A stretch of DNA of 64,000 nucleotides. Origin: Paenibacillus phocaeensis (GTDB lineage: Bacteria > Bacillota > Bacilli > Paenibacillales > Paenibacillaceae). Each line of letters begins with the position of its first letter. Position 1 is the first letter of the stretch. Under the pieces are notes generated by a model. The model was not told where the DNA came from. It worked only from the letters and a program-made list of their open reading frames with translations, and did no database searches. Below are positions 8,765-17,046 of the stretch, piece by piece. The position numbers and the translations under genes are program-made. The DNA is taken from NCBI RefSeq assembly GCF_900021165.1, contig NZ_FCOQ01000018.1, positions 176,783-240,782 of the forward strand, read 5' to 3'.

Positions 8765-9700
8765 CTAAATCGATACGTCGCGTTTCTTGAATACGTACCA
8801 GCTTAGAAGTGTCAGTACAGCGATGTATGCAAGCAACACGGCGATGGAAAAGTTCAGCGTCATTTCGGGTCTAGCCGGTAGGTGGAAAATGTACAGGCTT
8901 ATGTCGCTGTTGGCAAAAGGAAGGAACTTTAACCATTTCATTTTGGCTGTCGCTTCAATCATGGAATTGCCCACGATCATAATAAACAACGAGATTCCCA
9001 GCGCCAAGGCACTGTTGCGCAGAACCGTGGATACTGCGAAAGCCAGGGTGACGTAGCCCATGACAGGGAAAATACTTAAGCCGTACATTTTTATGATCTG
9101 CATTAAAACATTCAACTGTACAACTTGTCCCTGCGGGTTCAAAAATAAATCAGTCATGTGGATGTTGCCCCATCCATAAAACAAAGCATTTGCGGCATAA
9201 CCGCATACGACCAGGAGCGTCAGCATAACGATGGCGAACAGAGACACCGCAATATATTTGGAAAACAGAATTTTAGCGCGGCTGTGCGGGCGGATCAGCA
9301 AGAGTTTCATCGTTCCGGTCGTATATTCCCCGGCTACCATATCCGCAGCCATGATGATTGCGAACACGATGACCATTTCGATTAAGCCGGAAAAAGTGAG
9401 CAACGCTGACCACGGATTATCAGAGGGGGCCGGAAAGTCGTGTTCCAAGCGATACTTCGCAATCTTCAACTTATTTTCCGCATCGGCACGTAACGTAGGA
9501 GATAACTCCGTAATTTTCAAACGTTCTTCATACTGCTGAACGAGTTGTGTTGTTTCAGCCCGCCAATCCGGGGAATTCGTGTTGTTGATTTTGCCTAAGA
9601 TCGAAGAGCTTATAGTGATGACAAACAGTAAGATCAAAAGAATCCATGTTAATTTCCGGCTATATATTTTCATGCTTTCGTTGGCAACCAATCCGATCAT
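8765..9700 (-). CDS. ABC-2 type exporter permease
   Basis: A 311-residue integral membrane protein with about six hydrophobic segments: residues 18-36 and 104-126, then further spans around 150-170, 215-240, 245-265 and 285-305. The sequence MVAGEYTTGTMKLLLIRP is typical of BcrB-like ABC-2 permeases. The 65-residue hydrophilic loop after the first segment is also characteristic. Its start overlaps the ATPase gene by 4 bases (9697-9700), so the two should form one exporter. With an adjacent two-component pair, a role in resistance to a bacitracin-like or lantibiotic compound is probable, but the substrate is not shown by sequence. Confidence 0.9.
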   Translation of the reverse strand: MIGLVANESMKIYSRKLTWILLILLFVITISSSILGKINNTNSPDWRAETTQLVQQYEERLKITELSPTLRADAENKLKIAKYRLEHDFPAPSDNPWSALLTFSGLIEMVIVFAIIMAADMVAGEYTTGTMKLLLIRPHSRAKILFSKYIAVSLFAIVMLTLLVVCGYAANALFYGWGNIHMTDLFLNPQGQVVQLNVLMQIIKMYGLSIFPVMGYVTLAFAVSTVLRNSALALGISLFIMIVGNSMIEATAKMKWLKFLPFANSDISLYIFHLPARPEMTLNFSIAVLLAYIAVLTLLSWYVFKKRDVSI

Positions 9701-10623
9701 TTTTCCCCCTCCGTTATCTCCAAAAATTTATCTTCCAAGGTCTGCTCCTGCACTTGAATGCCGTATACCTGAATACCCGCTTGCAAGAGGAGCTTATTGA
9801 CGGTTGGTATTTCATCTCGGTTCAACGGAATCAACAACTGCCCCGGCTGTCCAGCCGGCAAAGCTGTCTTATTTAAAGCGGCTAACAGATTTTTTGCCTG
9901 TTCGATTTGGGAAGGTTCAACGGTGATGCAAACATGAGAACTTCCGCTATTATGGACAAAGTCTCGTATGCTTTGGATACGGACCAGCCTTCCGTTTTGC
10001 AGAACACCCACTCGATCACACATTAATTCCATTTCGGACAGTAAATGGCTTGAAACGAAAACAGCAACGCCTTCTTCATGAGCAAGTCTCTTTAAGTAGT
10101 TCCGCAATTCGTGAATCCCGGCGGGATCAAGCCCGTTCGTCGGCTCATCCAATATAAGAAGAGACGGACGGTGCAGAAGGGCTTGAGCAATTCCCAGCCG
10201 TTGCCTCATGCCAAGGGAATAGGTCTTCACTTTGTCGTAAATCTTGTCCTTTAGTCCAACGATTTCTACAATCTCTTCAATACGGGCTTTGGTTACGCCG
10301 GGAATCATCCGTGCATAATGCTTTAAATTTTGATCCCCTGTCATGTATTTGTACAAATCCGGATTCTCAACAATGGCTCCTACATTCCGAATCGCCTTGT
10401 TGAAGTCTTTGGTAATACTGTGTCCCTTAATGAGAATATCTCCCCGAGTGATCTTGATCAAACCTACCATCATGCGAATGGTGGTCGTTTTCCCCGCTCC
10501 GTTGGGGCCTAAGAAACCAAATACCTCTCCGGCCGGAATATCGAACGACAGATCGTCCACGATCGTCTTTTTTCCGATTCTTTTCGTTGCGTGCCGAAGC
10601 TGTACTACCGGTGTCTGATTCAT
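9697..10623 (-). CDS. ABC exporter ATP-binding protein (BcrA-like)
   Basis: A 308-residue ATPase with Walker A GPNGAGKT at 39-46, signature YSLGMRQRL, Walker B LLILDEPTNGLD and switch His in VSSHLL. The 80-residue C-terminal extension with VQEQTLEDKFLEITEG is typical of BcrA/drug-exporter ATPases. It is the first gene of a four-gene minus-strand operon: ATPase, permease, response regulator, kinase. A TATAAT box and two TTTAC half-sites lie 54-85 bases upstream of its ATG. The operon is visibly AT-richer than its flanks. Confidence 0.94.
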   Translation of the reverse strand: MNQTPVVQLRHATKRIGKKTIVDDLSFDIPAGEVFGFLGPNGAGKTTTIRMMVGLIKITRGDILIKGHSITKDFNKAIRNVGAIVENPDLYKYMTGDQNLKHYARMIPGVTKARIEEIVEIVGLKDKIYDKVKTYSLGMRQRLGIAQALLHRPSLLILDEPTNGLDPAGIHELRNYLKRLAHEEGVAVFVSSHLLSEMELMCDRVGVLQNGRLVRIQSIRDFVHNSGSSHVCITVEPSQIEQAKNLLAALNKTALPAGQPGQLLIPLNRDEIPTVNKLLLQAGIQVYGIQVQEQTLEDKFLEITEGEK

Positions 10624-10676
10624 AAATTCATTTCCTTTCTATCGGGTTTAAAACCCTTTCCTGCGATTTCAAGCCA

Positions 10677-10708
10677 ATTATAAAAAGCAAAAGTAAACGG
10701 AAGGTAAA
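10677..10708 (-). promoter_or_regulatory. Probable response-regulator-dependent promoter of the ABC operon
   Basis: On the minus strand a TATAAT box (10677-10682) is preceded not by a good -35 but by two TTTAC half-sites (10693-10697 and 10704-10708) exactly 11 bp apart, one helical turn. That spacing is usual for tandem binding of OmpR/PhoB-type regulators at activated promoters. The regulator at 7978 is the obvious candidate. Confidence 0.5.
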
Positions 10709-10777
10709 TAGGGAACAAACCTGTCGCAAACTTTGTAGATCCAACCTGGATTCATTTTCTTTTCTCGCTGTACAGGC

Positions 10778-10804
10778 ACGCCTAGGCCTCCGCCCACATA
10801 CAAT
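10778..10804 (+). promoter_or_regulatory. Candidate late mother-cell promoter of sigK
   Basis: CATACAAT (10797-10804) matches the -10 element shared by sigma-E and sigma-K promoters (CATANNNT). An AC dinucleotide 17 bases upstream, in GGCACG, fits the short -35 element of sigma-K. It lies 64 bases before the chosen sigK start. The match is short, so chance agreement is possible. Confidence 0.4.
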
Positions 10805-10868
10805 GAAATGACCCAAAATGAAGCGAGGTTGTATTCATTGTGATGTGAATCAGCAGGAGGTGTCATCT

Positions 10869-11567
10869 TTGCCTGGATTGTTTACCGCAATTGCTTTGTT
10901 CATTAAACAGCTGACTTTGCTCGTATCGTATGTGAAAAATAATGCGTTTCCACAGCCCCTGACCGAAGAGGAGGAAACGAAGCACCTGCAGCGAATGGCG
11001 GAAGGGGACGCGGTGTCCCGCAATATTCTGATCGAGCATAACTTGCGGCTGGTGGCGCATATCGTGAAGAAATTCGATAACACCGGCGAGGATCTGGAGG
11101 ACCTGATCTCGATCGGGACCATCGGTTTGATCAAAGCCATCGAGAGTTTCCGGCCGAATAAGGGGACGAAGCTGGCGACCTTTGCAGCCCGCTGCATTGA
11201 AAACGAAATCCTCATGCATCTGAGATCGCTGAAGAAAACGCGCAAGGACGTATCACTGCATGATCCGATCGGAACGGATAAAGAAGGCAATGAAATCACC
11301 TTAATTGATATTTTGGGGACGGAAGCAGATGATGTGGTGGACCGGGTCCAGCTCAAGATGGAGAAGAGCAAAATCTATCGTAACCTGGACATTCTGGACG
11401 CGCGGGAGCAGGAAGTGATCAAAGGGCGGTTTGGGCTGGAGCATGGGGGAGAAGAACGGACCCAGCGCGAAATCGCCAAGGAGCTCGGCATCAGCCGGAG
11501 TTACGTGTCGCGAATCGAGAAAAGAGCGCTCATGAAGCTGTATCATGAGTTTTATAAGAAAAAGTAA
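10869..11567 (+). CDS. sigK: RNA polymerase sporulation sigma factor sigma-K, intact
   Basis: A 232-residue sigma-70 family factor that drives late mother-cell genes for coat formation in sporulation. The start is TTG at 10869, 8 bases after AGGAGG; an ATG at 10818 is in frame but has no such site. The N-terminal pro-sequence [14 protein letters not shown] is present and would be removed by the forespore-signalled protease. [45 protein letters not shown] (region 2) and [25 protein letters not shown] (region 4) closely match Bacillus sigma-K. The gene is continuous, with no skin-type element splitting it. An intrinsic terminator follows. Confidence 0.96.
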   Translation: MPGLFTAIALFIKQLTLLVSYVKNNAFPQPLTEEEETKHLQRMAEGDAVSRNILIEHNLRLVAHIVKKFDNTGEDLEDLISIGTIGLIKAIESFRPNKGTKLATFAARCIENEILMHLRSLKKTRKDVSLHDPIGTDKEGNEITLIDILGTEADDVVDRVQLKMEKSKIYRNLDILDAREQEVIKGRFGLEHGGEERTQREIAKELGISRSYVSRIEKRALMKLYHEFYKKK

Positions 11568-11616
11568 GGGTCAGCAACACTATAGCTAGACTGAAGCAGG
11601 CTCGACCTGTTGCCAA

Positions 11617-11642
11617 GGCTCGCCGATAAGGCGAGCCTTTTT
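11617..11642 (+). terminator. Terminator of sigK
   Basis: Stem GGCTCGCC (11617-11624) and GGCGAGCC (11630-11637), loop GATAA, then five T. Confidence 0.88.
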
Positions 11643-11660
11643 AAATTCATGACTCAACCA

Positions 11661-12905
11661 TTAAGCTGCTTGTTGCAATTCAGTCCGTATAAAATGCCCC
11701 CATTTTCGCATACAGGCGATGCATATGACCAAACCTGCCAAGCTGAGGATGCCCCAGGTTATCATCGTGATTTTCCAACCTGAATGTTCGCTTAATACGG
11801 CGATCCCGTAAACAGAAATGGCGCTTCCTACGTAAGTAAATGCATTCAGAATGCCGGAAATCGTGGAGGCCCGATTGAATTTGGCGAAGTATAACGGCAG
11901 TTGGTTGATAAGCATTAAATTGATCCCGTGCATACATCCCGTAATGAGAGCCATGAGCAGAATCGAAAATCCTGCGCTCGTTGTAAACAAGCCTGCAAGC
12001 AGTGCGGCGGACAGACACGCGAGTCCCCATAGCCAAGAAGAAACCAGTAATTCATTGTTCAGCCATCGATGAATTCTTGCGGCAGTCGCGACACTCAATA
12101 TCGTAAATAGGGGGAGCACAGCAGTGCTTAATATCGAAATGGAGGTGCTGTAGTTGAAAATATCGTTCACGTAGGTAGGCACCCATGTTGTAATTCCGTC
12201 CCGTAATGCACCTTGAAGGATGACGACCAGCATGATCGGTAGTAAGCCTGATGTAAGGAGCAAGGTGCTTGTCTTCAAAGTTTGCGTAGATGTATTGGTT
12301 TTCTTTGGGGTCACGGTTGTCTGCTGCAATGTAAAACGCTTCATGCTTGTGAACCAAATCAAAGCAGTAACGATCCCCAGAATTCCGGGAATGATAAAGG
12401 TTAGGCGCCAGTTCGCTATCCAAATACAGAAAGGGGCAAGCACGTAAGAAACGATGGTTCCTATGGAAGCCGAAGAGGCGACATAGACGTTGGCTTTTCG
12501 ATAATCCGTATAGGATAACGTTTGAGACATCACCCGTACGAGCGGTGGCCAGAGCATCGCTTGGAACACGCCGTTGATACACCATAGAATGGTCATCAGA
12601 TCAATCCGACTCATCGATGAGACGATGAAATTACATAATGAGGTTCCGAATAAACCGATCAAAATCATAAGTCTCGGTTTAAATTTGTCGCCTAATATGC
12701 CGAAAATCGGTTGACAAATGCCATAGATGATGGAGCTGCCAACGATGGCCATACCCGCTGCCTTGTTGGATACGCCTAGGGAATGCGTAATTTCTGAGAT
12801 GGCTACTGTGAAGTTAAGTCGGGTCATATAGCTTGTGAAATATACGAGGCAGCATAACATGCTGATCGTTAAGAAGGTTTGATTCGCTGCTTTGATTCTA
12901 ACCAT
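11661..12905 (-). CDS. MFS transporter related to the organophosphate:phosphate antiporters
   Basis: A 414-residue protein with about twelve hydrophobic segments. The N-terminal TM1 motif YFTSYMTRLNFTVAISEI and the loop GVFQAMLWPPLVRVMSQ (about residues 112-128) resemble the GlpT/UhpT family block GxFQGMGWPPCGR. That family exchanges phosphate for glycerol-3-phosphate or sugar phosphates. The cytoplasmic TM2-3 loop has GDKFKPR. It is the second gene of a minus-strand pair with the serine hydrolase (34-base gap), divergent from the LacI-led glucan operon. Family membership at MFS level is secure; the OPA link rests on these motifs and the substrate is inferred only. Confidence 0.8.
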   Translation of the reverse strand: MVRIKAANQTFLTISMLCCLVYFTSYMTRLNFTVAISEITHSLGVSNKAAGMAIVGSSIIYGICQPIFGILGDKFKPRLMILIGLFGTSLCNFIVSSMSRIDLMTILWCINGVFQAMLWPPLVRVMSQTLSYTDYRKANVYVASSASIGTIVSYVLAPFCIWIANWRLTFIIPGILGIVTALIWFTSMKRFTLQQTTVTPKKTNTSTQTLKTSTLLLTSGLLPIMLVVILQGALRDGITTWVPTYVNDIFNYSTSISILSTAVLPLFTILSVATAARIHRWLNNELLVSSWLWGLACLSAALLAGLFTTSAGFSILLMALITGCMHGINLMLINQLPLYFAKFNRASTISGILNAFTYVGSAISVYGIAVLSEHSGWKITMITWGILSLAGLVICIACMRKWGHFIRTELQQAA

Positions 12906-12939
12906 GATGAGTACTCCCTATGATTGAATTCGCTGCAAA

Positions 12940-13845
12940 CTACAGCAATGGATATATTTCAGACCAGATTACGTCTAAGATCTCCTGCATACGTTCCTCG
13001 TGGCTGTTGACGGCAATAACTGCTTGGTGATGAGGGATAACAATACAGAATTGACCATACATGCCGTCCGCCCGAAAGGCATCGTGAGTGCATCTCCAGA
13101 ATTGTGCGCCATACCCTTGATTCCAATCCGCGCTTCCGGCGGTATCCATCTTCTTGCTTGTCACGAAGCTGATCCAGTTCGCTGGAACAAGTTGTTGTCC
13201 ATTCCACGCCCCTTGTTGTAACAGAAATTGCCCGAAGCGGCTTAATTCCTCTGTGCTGATGTATAATCCAGTGCATCCAAGCGTTCGGCCTAATGGACAG
13301 GTGTCCCATTGAATATCCTGCATGTCAAGCGGCTCGAACAACCGAGGCATTAAATAGTCGCGCACCGTTTCGCCTGTGGCAGCCTGCAAAACAGCCGATA
13401 ACATAAAGGTGTCGCCGCTGCTATAAATAAAACGCGCTCCAGGTGCATGGTCTAAAGGGAGCGACATGTAATGCTTTACCCAATCCCTTTCTGTGAGATG
13501 CGCACGTTCTTCATAGGATAATGGACCTGTATCATGCCCCGATGACATCGTGAGGAGATGAAGCAGGGTTATTTCTTCTGCGAAATGGGTGCACTCATCC
13601 CGAGGCAAAGCTTTGTATTCCGGGAATACATCGCCAAGCTTCGTACTCAAGGATAGCTTACCTTCGTGAATGGCCATGCCAATGGCGATACACGTGAAAG
13701 ATTTACTAACGGAGTGCTGTAGACGGCGTTGATCTTTCGAGAATTCAAGACGGCCCACGGGAACCCCGTGTTGCCGAATAAGGATGTTAGAAATATTCAA
13801 TTGTTGCGCTTGAATGCGTATTATGAGGTCGTTAAGCGGCAGCAT
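12940..13845 (-). CDS. Serine hydrolase of the beta-lactamase / class C family
   Basis: A 301-residue cytoplasmic-looking protein without signal peptide. The nucleophile motif SxxK is Ser45-Val-Ser-Lys48, followed by SFTCIAIG. The second motif is YSSGDTFMLSAVLQ, in place of YxN. The start is ATG 13845, 7 bases after GAGGAGG; the in-frame GTG at 13860 overlaps that ribosome site. Members include esterases, D-amino-acid amidases and penicillin-recognising enzymes, so the reaction cannot be stated. Its position, sharing a control region with the beta-1,2-glucan operon, suggests an esterase acting on substituents of an imported glycan. That is inference. Confidence 0.88.
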   Translation of the reverse strand: MLPLNDLIIRIQAQQLNISNILIRQHGVPVGRLEFSKDQRRLQHSVSKSFTCIAIGMAIHEGKLSLSTKLGDVFPEYKALPRDECTHFAEEITLLHLLTMSSGHDTGPLSYEERAHLTERDWVKHYMSLPLDHAPGARFIYSSGDTFMLSAVLQAATGETVRDYLMPRLFEPLDMQDIQWDTCPLGRTLGCTGLYISTEELSRFGQFLLQQGAWNGQQLVPANWISFVTSKKMDTAGSADWNQGYGAQFWRCTHDAFRADGMYGQFCIVIPHHQAVIAVNSHEERMQEILDVIWSEIYPLL

Positions 13846-13901
13846 GAAATTCCTCCTCACAAATGGGTGAAAGCGTGCAGATCCCTTATGTAACAGTCAT
13901 A

Positions 13902-13973
13902 GAAACGTTTCCACATAAAAGTTTCATTTTTCGTTCCTTGATCAGTATACACCAATAATTTCCCAAAAACCAA
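13902..13973 (-). promoter_or_regulatory. Promoter and palindromic operator of the serine hydrolase / MFS pair
   Basis: On the minus strand TTGGTT (13968-13973) and TATACT (13944-13949) are 18 bases apart. About 33 bases downstream of the -10 lies the palindrome GAAACGTTTC (13902-13911). Read on the minus strand, its 14-base context TGGAAACGTTTCTA fits a relaxed cre consensus at 13 of 14 positions. It could bind CcpA or the LacI-family repressor encoded at 14208. Confidence 0.5.
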
Positions 13974-14079
13974 AACATATATCACGATTGAATTCATAAA
14001 AACATACTATCATATGTTAAAAATAGATTTTTTTGTTATAATTCTGCATAACCTCTTTGGATATTTAAAATATTAAGTG

Positions 14080-14129
14080 TTGACTGTAACGCGATAAGAG
14101 GAGTAATATTGTTTTTGCAAACGGATTCA
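14080..14129 (+). promoter_or_regulatory. Promoter and cre-like site of the glucan operon
   Basis: TTGACT (14080-14085) and TAATAT (14104-14109) are spaced 18 bases. TGCAAACGGATTCA (14116-14129), at about the transcription start, matches the catabolite-responsive element at 12 of 14 positions. An alternative TATAAT at 14037-14042 has no convincing -35. The rest of the 362-base divergent gap (13846-14207) is AT-rich, with no ORF. Confidence 0.45.
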
Positions 14130-14207
14130 GCAAGAAAAACAGAATGATTATGAGGATTGTGGAATCGTTTCCTCATCATTTTCATGGTTTTCTATAAGGA
14201 AGTACAA

Positions 14208-15239
14208 ATGGGGGTACGAATCAACCAAATGAATATTAAAGATATTGCAAGGTTATCCGGTGTGGGCATTTCAACCGTATCTCGAGTTCTGAATAATTCA
14301 GGATTCGTGAGTGAGGAGACCCGCGCCAAGGTTATGGCGGTGGTGAAAGAGCATAATTATGTCGTCAACCGCAATGCTCGCAATCTCAAATCTCCGCAGT
14401 CAAAGACGATCGGGCTGATGGTTAAAGGGATCGCCAATCCCTTCTTCTCGAATATGATTCGCGAAGTGGAGAAGCAAGTGAACTTGAGAGGATATCCTCT
14501 CCTGATCCAGCATGTGGAGGACGGGAGCGATGAGATCAGCGTTGCAGCACAGCTCGTCAAGGAGAAGAACTTGCAGGGGGTGATCTTCTTCGGGGGGACC
14601 TATGATCACTCGGCAGAAAAATTCAGACAGTTATCGATTCCTTTCGTATTGACGACGATTACGACGAATCAGGACGTAGATCCCAGCCTCTTCTCCAGCG
14701 TCATCATTGATGATGTATTAGAAGCTTACAAGGCGACGAGCTACCTGATCTCGCTGGGCCACAAGAAGATTTGTTTCCTGGCCAGATACCCGTTGTTCGA
14801 GAACACGACAGGGAACAAACGTTTTATTGGGTATAAGCAGGCATTGGAGGAGCATGGAATTGAGTTCGATCCTGCATTAATTGAGGATTGCGAATATAGT
14901 CCAAGCTCGGGATTTGCGGCAACGAAGCGTTTATTGAATAAGCAGAAAGGTTTTACAGCTATTTTTGCCGCGTCGGACGCCATTGCGATTGGGTCGGCGA
15001 AGGCGTTGCTCACCGCAGGCTTGTCCATTCCGGATAATGTATCCATCATCGGGTTTGACGGGATTGAGATGGCGGAGTATTACCATCCCGCGCTGGATAC
15101 CATTATTCAACCGGGTGTTGAGATGGCAAGCAAGAGCGTGGAAATTTTGTTTGATTTGATGAACCGCCAATCCGAAAACAAACACATCGTGTTTGAATCA
15201 AAGCTTGCCAAACGGGGTTCCTGCAAGAAAATGAACTAG
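14208..15239 (+). CDS. LacI-family transcriptional regulator of the glucan locus
   Basis: A 343-residue regulator. The N-terminal helix-turn-helix reads MNIKDIARLSGVGISTVSRVLNNSGFVSEETRAKV. A periplasmic-binding-like effector domain follows: KTIGLMVKGIANPFFSNMIREVE, FAASDAIAIGSAKALL, SIIGFDGIEMAEYYHPALDTI. I chose ATG 14208 because AAGGAAG precedes it; ATG 14229 would start directly at MNIKDIA and is also possible. It leads the operon with esterase, importer and two glycan-degrading enzymes, and diverges from the serine hydrolase/MFS pair. It is thus well placed to control both, responding to an imported sugar such as a sophoro-oligosaccharide. Confidence 0.93.
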   Translation: MGVRINQMNIKDIARLSGVGISTVSRVLNNSGFVSEETRAKVMAVVKEHNYVVNRNARNLKSPQSKTIGLMVKGIANPFFSNMIREVEKQVNLRGYPLLIQHVEDGSDEISVAAQLVKEKNLQGVIFFGGTYDHSAEKFRQLSIPFVLTTITTNQDVDPSLFSSVIIDDVLEAYKATSYLISLGHKKICFLARYPLFENTTGNKRFIGYKQALEEHGIEFDPALIEDCEYSPSSGFAATKRLLNKQKGFTAIFAASDAIAIGSAKALLTAGLSIPDNVSIIGFDGIEMAEYYHPALDTIIQPGVEMASKSVEILFDLMNRQSENKHIVFESKLAKRGSCKKMN

Positions 15240-15271
15240 CCTGATCATGCGAAGGAAGGAGGGGATCTACT

Positions 15272-16021
15272 GTGGCTTTGTTAACCATCGAAACAGGTTC
15301 TCCCACCTTGCGCATGACAACCAGCATTCACGTCATTTCACCGTTTGATGCGGGGCGTCAAAATAATGGAACGCTTTATCTATTACACGGCGCAGGAGAT
15401 AATGCCAGCACCTGGCATCGACTGACGACGATCGAGCAATATGCCGCACAGTATGGATGTACCGTGATTATGCCAGGAGTAAATCGCAGTTATTACACGG
15501 ATATGTCGTATGGTTTGGATTACTTCACGTATGTAACCCAGGAGCTGCCCGACTTGTGCAGTCGAGTCCTGAAGTTCAATACGGATCCGGAGAAGACGTT
15601 TGTGGCCGGGCTCTCGATGGGAGGTTATGGCGCCTTGAAATGTGCCTTAACCTATCCGGAGCGTTATCGCAAAGCGGTATCACTATCCGGTGTGACCGAT
15701 ATTCAAAGGCGATTGCGGGACCCGGCAATGACTCCTGAAGGAATTCGAGAGATGCAAGGGGTTTTCGGTGAGCAGCTTCAAGTTGAACCGCGAGATGATC
15801 TCTATGCATTGGCAGTCAAGCTTCTGCAAGATGGCGGGAAGCGGCCTTCTCTACTTGCATGCTGTGGTGCAGAGGATCCGTTCGTTCAGATGAATCGGGA
15901 GTTTGCACAATATATGAGTACGACGGCATTCCATTATCGATACGTTGAGACGCCTGGAACGCATGATTGGCGATTCTGGGAACAACATTTAAAGACAACA
16001 TTTGAGTTTCTCTTTGGGTAA
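15272..16021 (+). CDS. CE1/EstA-type alpha/beta-hydrolase esterase
   Basis: A 249-residue cytoplasmic esterase. GTLYLLHGAGDNASTW gives the oxyanion region, GLSMGGYGALKCAL the nucleophile Ser115, CCGAEDPF the acid Asp202 and TPGTHDWRFWEQHL the base His231. This is the tributyrin-esterase / S-formylglutathione-hydrolase-like branch near CE1. GTG 15272 is the start, after AAGGAGGGG. It lies between the LacI gene and the permeases in a single operon. A plausible role is removal of acetyl or succinyl groups from imported oligosaccharides; the sequence does not fix the acyl group. Confidence 0.88.
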   Translation: MALLTIETGSPTLRMTTSIHVISPFDAGRQNNGTLYLLHGAGDNASTWHRLTTIEQYAAQYGCTVIMPGVNRSYYTDMSYGLDYFTYVTQELPDLCSRVLKFNTDPEKTFVAGLSMGGYGALKCALTYPERYRKAVSLSGVTDIQRRLRDPAMTPEGIREMQGVFGEQLQVEPRDDLYALAVKLLQDGGKRPSLLACCGAEDPFVQMNREFAQYMSTTAFHYRYVETPGTHDWRFWEQHLKTTFEFLFG

Positions 16022-16072
16022 TCCGAGATTGGATGCTCGAGATCTGACTCAACCAGGGTGAGGGGATGTACA

Positions 16073-17029
16073 TTGAAATCGGATGCTGCAGTGGTACCTG
16101 TTAAAAGATCGGAATCGGCAACGCGAGCGCTGTTCAGGAACATCTGGAAGAACCGGATGGTGTATACCTTGTTGATTCCAGGATTGGTTTGGTTATTCCT
16201 GTTCGCATACATGCCGATGGGCGGCTTGTCACTGGCGTTTAAAGAATTTAAAGCGAACTTAGGCATTTGGGGAAGTCCATGGATTGGCTTCGAAAATTTC
16301 AAATACGTTTTCCGCGATCCGGCTTTTAGTGCCGCGGTATGGAGGACGATTTACGTTAATGTGATTAAGATGGCTATTACGTTCCCGTTTCCCATCTTAC
16401 TCGCCTTATTACTCAATGAATTGCGAATGAAACGCTACAACAAAATGCTGCAAACGGTATTTACGTTTCCGCAGTTTCTCTCGTGGATTGTAGTTTCGGG
16501 GATCGTAATCAATCTGTTAGCGTATGACGGTTTTGTTAATAGTATTTTGACGATGCTTGGGTTTCATACAATTAATTTCTTGGGATCAGAGAAGATGTTT
16601 CTGCCCTTGTTAATTATTTCAGACATATGGAAATCGACCGGATGGGGAGCCATTATTTATCTGGCTGCGATCTCCGGGATTGATATGGACCAATATGAAT
16701 CAGCACAAATCGATGGGGCTACCCGACTTCAACAGATGTTTAAGATTACGTTGCCGAATATTATGCCGACGATAACGATCATGTTTATCCTTGCTGCAGG
16801 CGGGTTGATGTCTTCCGGTTTCGACCAAATTTTCAACTTGGCGAATGCGGCGACGAAGAATGCTTCCGAGGTACTCGATGTGTACATCTATCGAATTACC
16901 TTCCAGTCTTCAACTGATTTCTCATTCTCAACCGCAGTCAGCTTGTTCCGGTCTGTGATCAACATGGTTCTGCTTCTAGCAGCAGATAGGGCCGCGAAGT
17001 TACTAGGCGGAGATGGTTTGTTCCGTTAG
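16073..17029 (+). CDS. Sugar ABC importer permease, LplB type
   Basis: A 318-residue CUT1 permease with six hydrophobic segments after a 25-residue cytoplasmic lead. The EAA loop is YESAQIDGATRLQQMFKITLP, which contacts the ATPase. I place the start at TTG 16073, 7 bases after TGAGGGG; GTG 16058 overlaps that site. It pairs with the permease at 17047 and the 544-residue binding protein at 18001. No ATPase is encoded nearby, so a shared MsmX-like ATPase from elsewhere is expected. Confidence 0.92.
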   Translation: MKSDAAVVPVKRSESATRALFRNIWKNRMVYTLLIPGLVWLFLFAYMPMGGLSLAFKEFKANLGIWGSPWIGFENFKYVFRDPAFSAAVWRTIYVNVIKMAITFPFPILLALLLNELRMKRYNKMLQTVFTFPQFLSWIVVSGIVINLLAYDGFVNSILTMLGFHTINFLGSEKMFLPLLIISDIWKSTGWGAIIYLAAISGIDMDQYESAQIDGATRLQQMFKITLPNIMPTITIMFILAAGGLMSSGFDQIFNLANAATKNASEVLDVYIYRITFQSSTDFSFSTAVSLFRSVINMVLLLAADRAAKLLGGDGLFR

Positions 17030-17046
17030 AAAGGAGGGGTTAAGAA

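Noticed and set aside
10869..11567. Looked for a skin-type element or recombinase splitting sigK
   Set aside because: The coding frame is continuous from pro-sequence to region 4.
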